Shown: positions 36,311 through 45,971, counted from the stretch's first letter. The stretch is 64,000 bases of DNA from Actinopolyspora erythraea (GCF_002263515.1 NZ_CP022752.1:4898001-4962000); one strand, 5' to 3'. The notes: generated by a model not told the origin, from the letters alone. Program-made: numbers and translations.

Positions 36311-37456
36311 ATGAACTCACCCCTGCTCGAACTTCCCGGTGCGGTCCCCGCACCCGAGGACTCCCCGGACTACGGGGTGCCGTGGCACTTCGGCGACCCG
36401 TTCGGGGAACAGCGCGCCGCCACCCGTGACGCGGTGGTCGTCGACCGCTCGCACCGCCAGGTGATCGCGGTTCCGGGTGGGGAACGCCTGAGCTGGCTGC
36501 ACCTGGTGCTCTCGCAGCACCTCACCGAACTGGGCGAGGACCGGGGCACCGAGGCGCTGGTGCTGGACAACCAGGGGCGGGTGGACAGCCACATGATGGT
36601 GGCCCACCACGGGGAGGTCGTCTACCTCGACTGCGAGGCGGGCTCCACGGCGACCAGCGCGCTGCCCAGCATGGGGACGGACGGCACCCAGTCCCTGTCG
36701 GAGTACCTGGAGGCGATGCGGTTCTGGTCCGACGTCCAGCCGCGCGAGGCCACGGAGGAGTTCGCGGTGTTCACCGTGATCGGCCCCCGCGCGGGCGAGG
36801 TACTGGAAGCGGCCGGGGTGACGGTCCCGGCAGAACCCTACGGGGTGAGTGGCCTGCCCGGCGGTGGGCTGGTCCGGCACGTACCGTTCCGCCAGGTCTT
36901 CACCGCCGATCTGCTGGTGCCCCGGGACTCGATGGTCGACTGGTGGATGCGGTTGACCAACCAGGGCGCGCGCCGCGCTGGCACCATGGCCTACGAAGCG
37001 CTGCGCGTGGAGGCGCTGCGCCCCCGCGTGGGCCTGGACACCGACGAGCGGGCGATTCCCCACGAGCTGGGCTGGATCCACACCGCCGCGCACGTGGCCA
37101 AGGGCTGCTACCGGGGTCAGGAGACCGTGGCCAAGGTCCACAACGTGGGCAAGCCGCCGCGTCGGATGCTGCTGCTGCACCTGGACGGTTCGGTGGAGAT
37201 ACGTCCCGAGACCGGTGATCCGGTGCTGCGCGGCGAGCGCACCGTGGGGCGGGTGGGCAGCGTGGTGCTGCACCACGAGCTGGGCCCCGTGGCCCTGGCG
37301 CTGCTGAAGCGCTCGGCTCCGGTCGACGAGGAGCTGCTGGCGGGCGACGCCGAGCAGGAGCGCCAGGTCGCCGCCGCCGTGGACCCGGACTCGGTGCCGC
37401 CGGACACGGGGGAGCCGCCGGGCAGGATCGCGGCGCAGCGGGTTCGCGGGCACTGA
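36311..37456 (+). CDS. ygfZ: YgfZ/GcvT folate-binding protein
   Basis: 381 residues. The hallmark KGCYRGQETVAKVHN is near residue 262, and HLVLSQHLTEL and LLVPRDSMVDWW fit the GcvT-like fold. YgfZ uses tetrahydrofolate to help repair or assemble Fe-S enzymes. GGGAGAAGA precedes the ATG. A strong terminator follows. Confidence 0.92.
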   Translation: MNSPLLELPGAVPAPEDSPDYGVPWHFGDPFGEQRAATRDAVVVDRSHRQVIAVPGGERLSWLHLVLSQHLTELGEDRGTEALVLDNQGRVDSHMMVAHHGEVVYLDCEAGSTATSALPSMGTDGTQSLSEYLEAMRFWSDVQPREATEEFAVFTVIGPRAGEVLEAAGVTVPAEPYGVSGLPGGGLVRHVPFRQVFTADLLVPRDSMVDWWMRLTNQGARRAGTMAYEALRVEALRPRVGLDTDERAIPHELGWIHTAAHVAKGCYRGQETVAKVHNVGKPPRRMLLLHLDGSVEIRPETGDPVLRGERTVGRVGSVVLHHELGPVALALLKRSAPVDEELLAGDAEQERQVAAAVDPDSVPPDTGEPPGRIAAQRVRGH

Positions 37457-37476
37457 CCGGAACCGGGAGTCCGCTG

Positions 37477-37502
37477 CCCTTACCCGCCGGGACGGGTAAG
37501 GG
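37477..37502 (+). terminator. Terminator after ygfZ
   Basis: CCCTTACCCG and CGGGTAAGGG form a perfect 10-bp stem around CCGGGA, 20 bases after the ygfZ stop. Confidence 0.75.
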
Positions 37503-37672
37503 CTCGCCGCACGTGCCCGAGCCCGACGCTCCGCCGATCCCGCTGGGTCCCCTCCCGCTGGATCGGGCCGGCGCGGCCACCGTGCGGAGGCCACCGGAAC
37601 CGGTCGGTGAAGTGTGCGGGATCGCCCTCGCCACGGGATCACCGCGAGCCGCCGCTGTGCCAAGATCGAAGC

Positions 37673-38458
37673 ATGACAGCTCCGTCAACCGATCCAGCCA
37701 GCTCGTCGGAGCGCCCGGGAACGATCATCACGGTCGCGGTGACGGGAGCCCACGCGAAAGCGGACGTCCCCGCGCTTCCCGTCGGCAGTGAGGAGGTCGC
37801 CACGGCGGCGGCCTCCTGTGCGCGGGTGGGCGCCTCGGTCGTCGACCTGGAGCCCCGGCACGACACCTCGGTCCCGGACGTAGTGGCGGCGATACGCAAC
37901 CGGACCGACCTGGTGGTGCGGGTGTCCGCCTACGCGCGCTCGGAGACGCTGGCGACCCTGCTGGACTCCGGTGCCGAGGTGCTGACCTGCCCGGTGGACG
38001 CGCCGGAGGAGTTCGTCTCCGACCTGCGGGCCGGGGCGCGCTCCCGGGGCATCGCGGTGCACCACGAGGTGCGGGAGCTCGACCAGCTGGAAACGCTGCG
38101 GCTGCGGTGCGCCGAGGAGACAGGGCCGGTGCACGCGGTGCTGGTCTTCGGCTCCTCCGCCGGGGCCGGGATGCGCGGCGACCTGGAGACGCTGAGCGCG
38201 GCGGTGGCGCGGCTTCCGGAACGGGTCGGCTACACGGTGGCGGGGTTGGACGAGACGGCAGTGCCGATGCTGCTGGGCACGTTGGCCACGGACGGTCACG
38301 TCAGGGTGGGCATGGCCGACACCCTGGAGTACGCGCCGGGGGTGCCGGTGCGGGACAACGCCCAACTGGTGGCCCGCGCCGCCGGAGTCGCGAAGATAGC
38401 TCAGCGGTTGCCGCTGTCGGTATCCCACGTTCGTGGGGTGTTCGGGTTGTCCGGGTGA
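37673..38458 (+). CDS. Degenerate BKACE-fold protein (DUF849-like)
   Basis: 261 residues. The TIM-barrel outline of the beta-keto acid cleavage enzymes is visible: IITVAVTGAHAKADVPALPV at the start, an Ala-rich helix, and GHVRVGMADTLEYAPGVPVRDN near the end. In active enzymes strand 2 ends HxHAR (zinc ligands), but here it reads VVDLEPRH, and the E of the late GLED motif is A. Zinc chemistry of the family is therefore probably lost. The ATG at 37673 has weak ribosome binding. Confidence 0.7.
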   Translation: MTAPSTDPASSSERPGTIITVAVTGAHAKADVPALPVGSEEVATAAASCARVGASVVDLEPRHDTSVPDVVAAIRNRTDLVVRVSAYARSETLATLLDSGAEVLTCPVDAPEEFVSDLRAGARSRGIAVHHEVRELDQLETLRLRCAEETGPVHAVLVFGSSAGAGMRGDLETLSAAVARLPERVGYTVAGLDETAVPMLLGTLATDGHVRVGMADTLEYAPGVPVRDNAQLVARAAGVAKIAQRLPLSVSHVRGVFGLSG

Positions 38459-38582
38459 AACGCGGGGCGGCACACCATCCGATCACACCACGTGGTGGAC
38501 CGTCTGCCCTAGGATGTGGGTAGTTTCGAGCACCGGAGCCCCGGCTCCGGCGAGCTCAGCACCCGATGCAGAGGATGTGGCC

Positions 38583-39143
38583 GTGATCGAAGTGCGCCCC
38601 GGTGGCCGCCGACGCATCGACCGGGTCCTGGACCCGGGCTACGCGGGTGGTCTCGAACAACGTGATCTCGACGAAGTCCGCTCGCTGCGGGACGAGGCGG
38701 CGCAGGAGGAGACGGACCTGTCCTATCTGCGCCGGATGTTGCACGCGCGGATCGACATCGTGCGTGCCGAACAGCGCAGGCGCTCCGAGAACGGTTCCGC
38801 GACGGTGGTCGAGGAGCTGGTGGGCATCCTCTCGGACAACGCCGTCGGACCGGCCACCGGCTCGGGGCGCTACCAGACCATGGAACCCTCGCGGGCCGAG
38901 GCACACCGCAGGCACGTGGAGGCCCTGGTCTCGGACGTGGACCTGTCCGACGTGATGTCGCTGTCGGCCGCGAAGCTCGACGCGGCCCTGCGGGCCTTCG
39001 AGTCCGAGGAGGAGTCCGTCTCCACTCGGCGCAAGCAGGTACAGCACGTGGTAGACGAACTCAACGACGAGATCGCCCGCCGATACCGCGAGGGAGTCGC
39101 GTCGGTGGACGAATTACTGGCTGCGGAAAGGGACGGGCATTGA
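38583..39143 (+). CDS. rsiG: Anti-sigma factor RsiG (c-di-GMP-dependent)
   Basis: 186 residues from a GTG (VIEVRPGGRRRIDRVLD). Two helices carry the c-di-GMP motif E(x3)S(x2)R(x3)Q(x3)D. The first (E43, S47, R50, H54, D58) has His for Gln; the second (E143, S147, R150, Q154, D158) is exact. In Streptomyces RsiG bound to c-di-GMP holds sigma WhiG and delays spore formation. The last codon overlaps the next gene's TTG. Confidence 0.88.
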   Translation: MIEVRPGGRRRIDRVLDPGYAGGLEQRDLDEVRSLRDEAAQEETDLSYLRRMLHARIDIVRAEQRRRSENGSATVVEELVGILSDNAVGPATGSGRYQTMEPSRAEAHRRHVEALVSDVDLSDVMSLSAAKLDAALRAFESEEESVSTRRKQVQHVVDELNDEIARRYREGVASVDELLAAERDGH

Positions 39144-40108
39144 GCGAGCAGGGTGAGCACGCCCCGGTGGTGGAGCTGGTTCGCGGTGACATCCGGGAGG
39201 GGCTCCATCACGGTTCGGCGGTGGTGCTGGCACCGGACGGTGAGGTGTCGCGTCGCGTGGGCGAGGTCGACCGACCGATGTACCCGCGCTCGGCGAACAA
39301 GCCGGCACAGGCCGTGGGCATGGTGCGGGCGGGGCTGGAGCTCGCGGAGCAGGCCGATCTGGCGATGGCCGCGGCCTCCCACAACGGGGAGCCGGAACAC
39401 GTGCTGCGCACTCGGGAGCTGTTGAACCGCCACGACCTGACCGAGGACGCGCTGCGGTGCCCCACCGACTGGCCGCTGCGGGAGGACGAGCGTGACCGGC
39501 GCGCCTCCGAGGGGTTCGGCAAGCAGCGCATCACGATGAACTGCTCGGGCAAGCACGCGGCGATGCTCGCCACCTGCACCCAGCGCGGCTGGGCCACCGA
39601 GGACTACCTGGATCGCGGGCATCCGCTGCAGATCGGGCTGCACGAGGTGGTCGCCGAACTGGCGGGCGAACCGATCCCCTCGGTCTCGGTGGACGGCTGC
39701 GGAGCCCCGCTGTTCGCGCTCTCGCTGACGGGGCTCGCCCGCACGTTCCGGACCATGGTCACCGCGGCCCCCGGGACCGCCGAGCGTCGGGTCGCCGACG
39801 CCATGCGCGCGCACCCCTGGTTCGTGGCGGGCACCGAACGCGAGGACACGCTGCTGATGCGCGCGGTCCCCGGACTGCTGAGCAAGTCCGGGGTCGAGGG
39901 AGTGCTGGCGGTGGCGCTGCCCGACGGGCACGCGGTCGCGGTGAAGATCGCGGACGGCTCGGCGCGCGCCAGGCTGCCGGTGGTGGTGGCCGCGCTGCGC
40001 TCGTTGGGGATCGACAACGAGGAGCTGGCGGCACTGGCGGAGAGCGGCGTGCTGGGCGGCGGCCGGCCGATGGGGACCGTCCGTGCGCTGAAGGGCCTGT
40101 TCGACTGA
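39140..40108 (+). CDS. L-asparaginase (Rhizobium-type)
   Basis: 322 residues from a TTG that overlaps the rsiG stop. Family motifs: YPRSANKPAQAVGMVRAGL, ASHNGEPEHV, MNCSGKHAAML and VDGCGAPLFALSLTGLAR. This is the pfam06089 asparaginase (R. etli AnsA type), which converts asparagine to aspartate. TTG and overlap imply low, coupled expression with rsiG. Confidence 0.9.
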   Translation: MSEQGEHAPVVELVRGDIREGLHHGSAVVLAPDGEVSRRVGEVDRPMYPRSANKPAQAVGMVRAGLELAEQADLAMAAASHNGEPEHVLRTRELLNRHDLTEDALRCPTDWPLREDERDRRASEGFGKQRITMNCSGKHAAMLATCTQRGWATEDYLDRGHPLQIGLHEVVAELAGEPIPSVSVDGCGAPLFALSLTGLARTFRTMVTAAPGTAERRVADAMRAHPWFVAGTEREDTLLMRAVPGLLSKSGVEGVLAVALPDGHAVAVKIADGSARARLPVVVAALRSLGIDNEELAALAESGVLGGGRPMGTVRALKGLFD

Positions 40109-40124
40109 GGCGCCGGTGCTCCTG

Positions 40125-40154
40125 GGGAACCGTTTCCGGAGGCGACCGGTTCCC
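40125..40154. terminator. Bidirectional terminator hairpin
   Basis: GGGAACCG and CGGTTCCC pair over 8 bp between the convergent asparaginase gene and the next minus-strand gene. Confidence 0.6.
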
Positions 40155-40275
40155 GGGGCACCGTTCCGGAGGGCTCGCGTTCTGCGGCCGGGGGCGGGGC
40201 CCGGTCCGCTCCGGCGCGTGCGGTAACGGGAGCCGCCGGGCGAGCGCGCCCTCGGTGGTGGGCGGCGCGCTCCGG

Positions 40276-41136
40276 TCAGTTGTACCGCTCGTGCGCGGCC
40301 AGCTCGGCCCAGAACTCCCGCAGCGCCTCGTAGCGCTCCCCCACCTCGGTGGTGTGGCCGAGCTCCATCGCGTCCACGATCGCGTGCACGTCCGAGGCCG
40401 AGGTGTCGGCTTCCAGATCCTCGTCGGACATCATCCGCACCAGGCCGCCGTAGTCGAGCTCCACCGCCGAGTGGGGGTGGAACCGCTCCAGCCAGCGACC
40501 GGTCTCCCGCAGGATCTTCGGCGGTCCCTCGTCCCCGAGGGTGTTCCGCGTGACGGTGTGGGCCCGCGAGACCCGCCTGCGGGCGTCGGCCATCGAGGTC
40601 AGCCAGTAGAGCCGCTCGATCCTGCCGTGCTCGTCGCGGACGACGACGCGCTCCTCGGGATCGACCACGGCGAACCAGGGAAGCGGGATGGTCCAGGTGG
40701 AGGAGATCACGTGGACCGCGCTGTCGGAGAGTTCCTGGACGACGGCGGAGGCCTTGGACTTGGCGGTCTCCTCGGGCACGTTCAGGGCCGCTGTGCGCAG
40801 CGGTGGGTCGGCCGCACCGATGAAACCGACCAGCGCGGCGGCCGCTCGGCCGCGCAGATCCAGCGGACAGACGAGCGGGCCCGGCCCCACCTCGGAGGAG
40901 GTGCCGGTCGGCACGTCCTCCGGATCGAGCGCCAGCAGCTCGTCCGGCCCCTGGGCGGTGCCGTCGAAGGCCTCCCCCGGGAGCAGACGCGGACGGATGG
41001 ACAGTTGGGTACGCAGCCACCTGTTCTGTTCCCGAGACCCGACCCCGACCGGATCCACAGCACCCTGCTCCAGCGCTTCGGAGAGCTGTTCACGTCGGGG
41101 CGACTCGAACGATGACAGGGGCTCGTACACCCTCAT
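40276..41136 (-). CDS. Conserved hypothetical protein
   Basis: 286 residues from the ATG at 41136 (GTG at 41160 possible). It is acidic and soluble, with no membrane segment. Readable stretches include LVCPLDLRGRAAAALVGF, HVISSTWTIPLPWFAVVDPE, MADARRRVSRAHTV and ELDYGGLVRMM. It resembles actinobacterial DUF5926-type proteins in its last third, but I am not sure. It is divergent from the DUF3073 gene. Confidence 0.75.
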   Translation of the reverse strand: MRVYEPLSSFESPRREQLSEALEQGAVDPVGVGSREQNRWLRTQLSIRPRLLPGEAFDGTAQGPDELLALDPEDVPTGTSSEVGPGPLVCPLDLRGRAAAALVGFIGAADPPLRTAALNVPEETAKSKASAVVQELSDSAVHVISSTWTIPLPWFAVVDPEERVVVRDEHGRIERLYWLTSMADARRRVSRAHTVTRNTLGDEGPPKILRETGRWLERFHPHSAVELDYGGLVRMMSDEDLEADTSASDVHAIVDAMELGHTTEVGERYEALREFWAELAAHERYN

Positions 41137-41392
41137 GTAGGCGACGAACGGCTCCGGCACAGCGTGTATGTTGCCATGCCGACGAGCGGCTCCGGCCAGT
41201 GCCCGTCCCGAGTGACACCGCCCGGACCTGTTGCGTTCCAGATCACTCGGCCCTGGTGGAGCCGGTTGGCCTACCACGTCGCGAAGAACCGCATCGGCAC
41301 GGTACGGTAGTTACAGGAAAAGGTTGTCGAGATTAATGCGGGGCCGCCGTTCCCCTGGCCGCCCCGCAAACCCTGCGCGAGGGGGTCGAGCC

Positions 41393-41572
41393 ATGGGGCG
41401 CGGCCGTGCCAAGGCCAAGCAGACGAAAGTGGCCCGCGAGCTGAAATACAATTCCCCCAGTGTTGACCTCGGGGCGTTGGAGCGTGAGCTTTCCTCTGAC
41501 TACACCCCTGAGTGGTACGAAGAGGGAGATTACTACTACGACGACGACAGGGACGACGACCGCCGACGCTGA
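41393..41572 (+). CDS. DUF3073 small protein
   Basis: 59 residues: a basic start (MGRGRAKAKQTKVARELKYN), then LGALERELSSDY and an acidic Tyr-rich tail (EEGDYYYDDDRDDDRRR). This is the DUF3073 family of actinobacteria, of unknown role. A GAGGGGG stretch precedes the ATG. Confidence 0.9.
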   Translation: MGRGRAKAKQTKVARELKYNSPSVDLGALERELSSDYTPEWYEEGDYYYDDDRDDDRRR

Positions 41573-42048
41573 ACGCGTTCATGCTGGCGGGTGGCAGGTT
41601 CATTCGACTGGCTGAAGTTCGGCATCCTGTCGACGGACGAGTCAGCGACCTTCACCACGACCCGGCGGAGATGGTGCGTCGGTTACGCGAGTGATTGTTC
41701 GGAGACCATGCCGGGGTGTCTCACCGGGTTCGGTGGGGCACCCCGGTGGGCTCCGTGCACCGTTCGCGAGCGCTCCGGGCCGTTGGTTCACGCTCGTTCC
41801 CGCTGAAACCGACTCCGCCCGCGTGGCCGTACGGCCTCGCCGGAGTCCTCGTACCGTTCTCCCCGCAGGGTGAGGAGTCCGGACCGGTTTTCGCTCGCCG
41901 CCGGGCCGTCCCGGCCCTGGTGGTCGTGCCGTCCGGCGCACCGCGCGCCCGCCTGGTCATCGGGTTCCCGTTGTCCGGCTCGACAGCGCCGCTTCGCCAG
42001 CGGCTGCCACCTTCCCCCAGGACCGCCGGCCGGGGCGGTGTCCGGGTG
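41573..42048. other. Intergenic region
   Basis: About 475 bases between DUF3073 and DUF4396. Only low-complexity open frames; no gene supported. Confidence 0.4.
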
Positions 42049-42501
42049 TCAGTGCGCGTGCGCCCCGTGCACCACCGCGTGCCCCCTGCCACGGCTGATC
42101 ATCCACTTGTTGACCGGCACCGCCAACAGGAACGCCACCGCCAGCGCGAAGGCCAGCGCGGCCCAGAACAGCCAGTTGGCCAGTCCGGCGTGCATGGCTC
42201 CGGGAATCCCCACCATCACCAGGTTGTCCACCAGCTCCATCACCGCGATCGAGAGGGTGTCGGCGGCGAGCGCCAGCCGTAGCGCGCGCTTGAAGCCCAC
42301 CCCCGCCCGCAGGACTCCGCGTATGGTGAGGGCGTAACCGAACATGAAAGCCAGTACGACGGCGAGCGCGATGGTCGCCGCGTTGTGCAGGCCCAGCGCC
42401 GTTCCGATGACCATGCCCGCGACCTCGCCGATGGCACATCCGGTCAGGCAGTGCAGCGTCGCCGAGGCCGCCATGGCCCAGGAAGCCGTGTGCGTCGACA
42501 T
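42049..42501 (-). CDS. DUF4396 membrane protein
   Basis: 150 residues, four or five hydrophobic segments, starting MSTHTASWAMAASATLHCLTG. The HCLTGC motif in the first helix and the His-rich tail (HAVVHGAHAH) could bind metal. DUF4396 proteins often sit near heavy-metal genes (from memory). A CsoR-like palindrome lies 41 bases upstream. Confidence 0.85.
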   Translation of the reverse strand: MSTHTASWAMAASATLHCLTGCAIGEVAGMVIGTALGLHNAATIALAVVLAFMFGYALTIRGVLRAGVGFKRALRLALAADTLSIAVMELVDNLVMVGIPGAMHAGLANWLFWAALAFALAVAFLLAVPVNKWMISRGRGHAVVHGAHAH

Positions 42502-42541
42502 CGGTCCCTCCGTGATCGGGATTCACCACTACCCCAACACC

Positions 42542-42556
42542 TACCCCAGAGGGGTA
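42542..42556 (-). promoter_or_regulatory. CsoR-like palindrome
   Basis: TACCCC-AGA-GGGGTA is a perfect inverted repeat about 41 bases before the DUF4396 gene and overlaps TATACC on the minus strand, a plausible -10. It resembles operators of CsoR-family repressors. Confidence 0.6.
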
Positions 42557-42609
42557 TATTTCACGCACGGGTGACCGAAACTGAGACGCGCCGAACGACG
42601 CGGCGGGCT

Positions 42610-43734
42610 TCAGAACCTCGGGTGGTTGCCCCGCAGCACGACACGCTGACCGGGTTCGGGCTCGGAGTCGCCCGCGTCCTTGGTCACCTCGCCCAGCACC
42701 CAGGCGGGCAGATGCCTGGCGGTCGAGACGGCCAGCGCCCGGTCCACGTCCTCGGCGGCCACCACCGCGACCATGCCCACCCCCATGTTGAAGGTGCGCT
42801 CCATCTCGGCGTTCTCCAGCCTGCCGCGCTGTCCGATCAGCCCGAAGACCGGATCAGGGGTCCAGGTTCCCCGGTCGACGACGGCGCTGAGACCGTTGGG
42901 CAGCACCCGCTCGAGATTGGCGGCGAGCCCACCACCCGTGACGTGCGCGAAGGCCCGCACCTCGGCTTCGGCCGCCAGCGCGAGGCACTCCTTGGCGTAG
43001 ATGCGCGTCGGCTCCAACAGCTCCTCACCGAGGGTGCGTCCGAACTCCTCCACGTGCCCGGACAGCGGCATCCTCGCCTGCTCCAGCAGCACCCGGCGCA
43101 CCAGGGAGAAACCGTTGGAGTGCAGTCCGGAGGAACGCATCCCGATCAGGACGTCGCCGGGACGGACCCGGTCCGGTCCGAGCATGTCGTCGGCCTCGAC
43201 CACGCCGACCCCCGTGGCCGAGATGTCGTACTCCCCGGGCGCCATCATGCCGGGGTGCTCGGCGGTCTCACCGCCCAGCAGCGCGCACCCCGCCTGCACG
43301 CACCCCTCGGACACCCCCTTGACCAGGCTGCTGATCCGGTCCGGGTCGACCGACTCGGTGGCGATGTAGTCCTGCAGGAACATCGGTTCGGCGCCGCACA
43401 CCACCAGATCGTCGACCACCATCGCGACCAGGTCGATGCCCACCGTGTCGTGGATGTCCATGGCCTGGGCGACGGCCAGCTTCGTGCCCACCCCGTCGGT
43501 GGAGGAGGCCAGCACCGGTTCGGTCCAGCGGTCCAGTTTGAGCTGGAACAAGCCGGCGAACCCGCCGATGGAGCCGAGCACCTCGGGGCGCGTGGCGCGC
43601 TCCGCCCAGGGGCGCATCCGCTCGACGGCCTCGTCACCCGCCTCGATACTGACCCCGGCCTCGGCATAGGTGGAGGCGGAACCCTCCGGGTCGCCGGTAC
43701 CGGAATTCGACCCTGCCAGCAGGTCTTCGGACAC
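42610..43734 (-). CDS. purM: Phosphoribosylformylglycinamidine cyclo-ligase PurM
   Basis: 374 residues from a GTG with GGAG upstream. PurM motifs: LASSTDGVGTKLAVA, CGAEPMFLQDYIA, LLGGETAEHPGMM, GVGVVEADD and HVTGGGLAANLERVLP. It closes the imidazole ring to give AIR in purine synthesis. It is 164 bases downstream of purF on the same strand. A Ser/Gly-rich 40-residue start precedes the domain. Confidence 0.95.
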   Translation of the reverse strand: MSEDLLAGSNSGTGDPEGSASTYAEAGVSIEAGDEAVERMRPWAERATRPEVLGSIGGFAGLFQLKLDRWTEPVLASSTDGVGTKLAVAQAMDIHDTVGIDLVAMVVDDLVVCGAEPMFLQDYIATESVDPDRISSLVKGVSEGCVQAGCALLGGETAEHPGMMAPGEYDISATGVGVVEADDMLGPDRVRPGDVLIGMRSSGLHSNGFSLVRRVLLEQARMPLSGHVEEFGRTLGEELLEPTRIYAKECLALAAEAEVRAFAHVTGGGLAANLERVLPNGLSAVVDRGTWTPDPVFGLIGQRGRLENAEMERTFNMGVGMVAVVAAEDVDRALAVSTARHLPAWVLGEVTKDAGDSEPEPGQRVVLRGNHPRF

Positions 43735-43898
43735 GTCTTGCTCCAGATCTGGTGCGTGTTTTGAATCCAATGTGCTTAGCCGTGCGGTACCGCCCACGCT
43801 ACGCCGGAGCGCGGGCGACCGGGACAACGAGCGCGGGGGCGGGACGTTTCACGGCCTGGGAGTCCGGCTCCCGGGACTGCGCCCCGAAGCCGGGGAGG

Positions 43899-45470
43899 TC
43901 ACGGCCTGCTCACCGCGTCCTCCGCGCCGTAACCGCTCGGTAACACCGGCCCGGAGGAGGTCGCCGTGTCACCGCCGGAGGTGGCGGGTCCCTCCAGCAG
44001 GTGCTTGCCGATCCGGTCCTCCTCCGGGATCGGGATCGGGTAGTTCCCGTCGAAGCAGGCCGCGCACAGCCGGTTGCGGGGCTGCTCGGACGCGGCCACC
44101 AGCCCGTCCAGGGAGACGTACCCCAGCGAGTCGGCGCCGATCGACTGCCGGACCCCGTCGAGGTCGAGACCGTTGGCGATGAGCTCGGCCCGGGAGGCGA
44201 AGTCGATCCCGTAGAAGCAGGGCCAACGTACCGGTGGCGAGGCGATCCGCACGTGAACCTCCAGCGCCCCGGCCTCGCGCAGCATCTTCACCAGCGCCCG
44301 CTGGGTGTTACCGCGCACGACGGAGTCGTCCACCACCACCAGCCGCTTGCCCCGGATGACCTCGCGCAGCGGGTTGAGCTTGAGCCTGATGCCGAGCTGG
44401 CGGATCGTCTGCGACGGTTCGATGAAGGTACGTCCCACGTAGGCGTTCTTGACCAGCCCGTTGCCGTAGGCGATGTCGGCTTCCTGGGCGTACCCGATGG
44501 CCGCCGGGGTCCCGGACTCCGGGACCGGCATCACCAGGTCGGCCTCGGCCGGGTGCTCGCGCGCCAGCCTGCGGCCGATCTCCACCCTGGTGCTGTGCAC
44601 CGAGCGCCCGGAGATCGTGGTGTCGGGCCGGGCCAGGTAGACGTACTCGAACACGCACCCCTTCGGCTCGGGGTTGGCGAAGCGCTGGGAGCGCAGCCCC
44701 TCGGAGTCGATGGCCAGCAGTTCCCCCGGCTCCACCTCGCGCACGAAGGAGGCACCCACGATGTCCAGCGCCGCCGTCTCACTGGCGACCACCCAGCCGC
44801 GCTCCAGACGACCGAGCACCAGCGGGCGGACACCGTGCGCGTCCCTGGCCGCGTAGAGCGTCGACTCGTCGGAGAAGACCATGCTGAACGCGCCGCTGAC
44901 CGTCGGCAGCAGTTCCATGGCGGCCTGTTCGACCCCCTTGTCGGCGGCGTTGACGGCCAGCAGGCCGCACACCAGGTCCGAGTCGGAAGTGGCCCGCTGG
45001 CAGGCACCGGAGGCCGAGGAGGCGTTGCCCGCGGCGGTGTCGGCCCCCTCCGCGACCGCGCGGTCGAACAACTCCGCGGTGTTGACGAGGTTGCCGTTGT
45101 GCCCCAGCGCGAGCCCGCGACCGGTGACCGTGGTCCGGAAGGTGGGCTGCGCGTTCTCCCAGGTACTGCCACCGGTCGTGGAGTACCTGGCGTGGCCCAC
45201 GGCCACGTGGCCCCGCAACGAGGCCAGAACCTGCTCGTCGAAGACCTGGCTGACCAGCCCGAGGTCCTTGTAGACGAGCATCTGCGAGCCGTCGCCGACG
45301 GAGATCCCCGCGGCTTCCTGCCCCCTGTGCTGTAGTGCGAACAGACCGTAGAAAGCGAGCTTGGCGACTTCCTCGCCGGGCGCCCAAACGCCGAAGACAC
45401 CGCATTCCTCTCGCGGGGTGTCCTGCTCGACCGCCTCGGCGCTGCCCGGATATGGCAGGTCGGTGACCAC
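43899..45470 (-). CDS. purF: Amidophosphoribosyltransferase PurF
   Basis: 523 residues. The propeptide runs to residue 22 and C23 (EECGVFG) is the glutaminase nucleophile. HRGQEAAGI, GHNGNLVN and ARDAHGVRPL mark the glutaminase domain, and LVVVDDSVVRGNTQ the PRPP loop. It commits PRPP to purine synthesis. AGGGAG precedes the GTG. The C-terminal 25 residues are Gly/Ser-rich. Confidence 0.96.
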   Translation of the reverse strand: MVTDLPYPGSAEAVEQDTPREECGVFGVWAPGEEVAKLAFYGLFALQHRGQEAAGISVGDGSQMLVYKDLGLVSQVFDEQVLASLRGHVAVGHARYSTTGGSTWENAQPTFRTTVTGRGLALGHNGNLVNTAELFDRAVAEGADTAAGNASSASGACQRATSDSDLVCGLLAVNAADKGVEQAAMELLPTVSGAFSMVFSDESTLYAARDAHGVRPLVLGRLERGWVVASETAALDIVGASFVREVEPGELLAIDSEGLRSQRFANPEPKGCVFEYVYLARPDTTISGRSVHSTRVEIGRRLAREHPAEADLVMPVPESGTPAAIGYAQEADIAYGNGLVKNAYVGRTFIEPSQTIRQLGIRLKLNPLREVIRGKRLVVVDDSVVRGNTQRALVKMLREAGALEVHVRIASPPVRWPCFYGIDFASRAELIANGLDLDGVRQSIGADSLGYVSLDGLVAASEQPRNRLCAACFDGNYPIPIPEEDRIGKHLLEGPATSGGDTATSSGPVLPSGYGAEDAVSRP

Positions 45471-45560
45471 CGAAAACTCCCTGAAGGACGGAGTCGGAGT
45501 TGCACCTCAGTATAAACCGCGTGTCACACCGCGGTACCCACCTCCCTGTAGTGGGGCCGG

Positions 45561-45971
45561 TCACTTCTGCGCGGCTTCCCCACCCGGTTCGGCGATGCGC
45601 AGCAGCGGCAGCCACCGCGAGAGGTCGGCTCGGGCCCCCGAGGCCGAGACCAGCTCCGCGTCCACCGCCTGCTCCCAGCCCAGTTTTCCGGTGACCAGTG
45701 ACAGCCAGGTGTGCGGATCGGTCTCGACGACGTTGGGAGGTGTCCCCCTGGTGTGCCTCGGACCGGGAACGCACTGCACCGCCGAGAAGGGCGGTACCCG
45801 CACTTCCACGGTGCGTCCCGGGGCCAGTCGTTCCAGGGTCCGCAGGCTCAGCCGTACCGCCTCGGCCAGCTCGCTCCGCTCCGGGCGCGGCGCGCGGTCG
45901 TTCAACCACGGCAGGGTGGCGGACACGGCGGTGCGCAGTTCGGCGGGATCGACTTCTCGTCGGGCCGGCAT
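45561..45971 (-). CDS. Sterol-carrier-like small protein
   Basis: 136 residues: [50 protein letters not shown] and [20 protein letters not shown]. The last part resembles the SCP2 fold (ligand cavity). It is upstream of purF on the same strand, a common neighbour in Pseudonocardiales from memory. Role unknown. Confidence 0.8.
   Translation of the reverse strand: MPARREVDPAELRTAVSATLPWLNDRAPRPERSELAEAVRLSLRTLERLAPGRTVEVRVPPFSAVQCVPGPRHTRGTPPNVVETDPHTWLSLVTGKLGWEQAVDAELVSASGARADLSRWLPLLRIAEPGGEAAQK

Noticed and set aside
41642..42092. Arg/Thr-rich open frames between DUF3073 and DUF4396
   Set aside because: These are translations of GC-rich non-coding DNA with no start signal.
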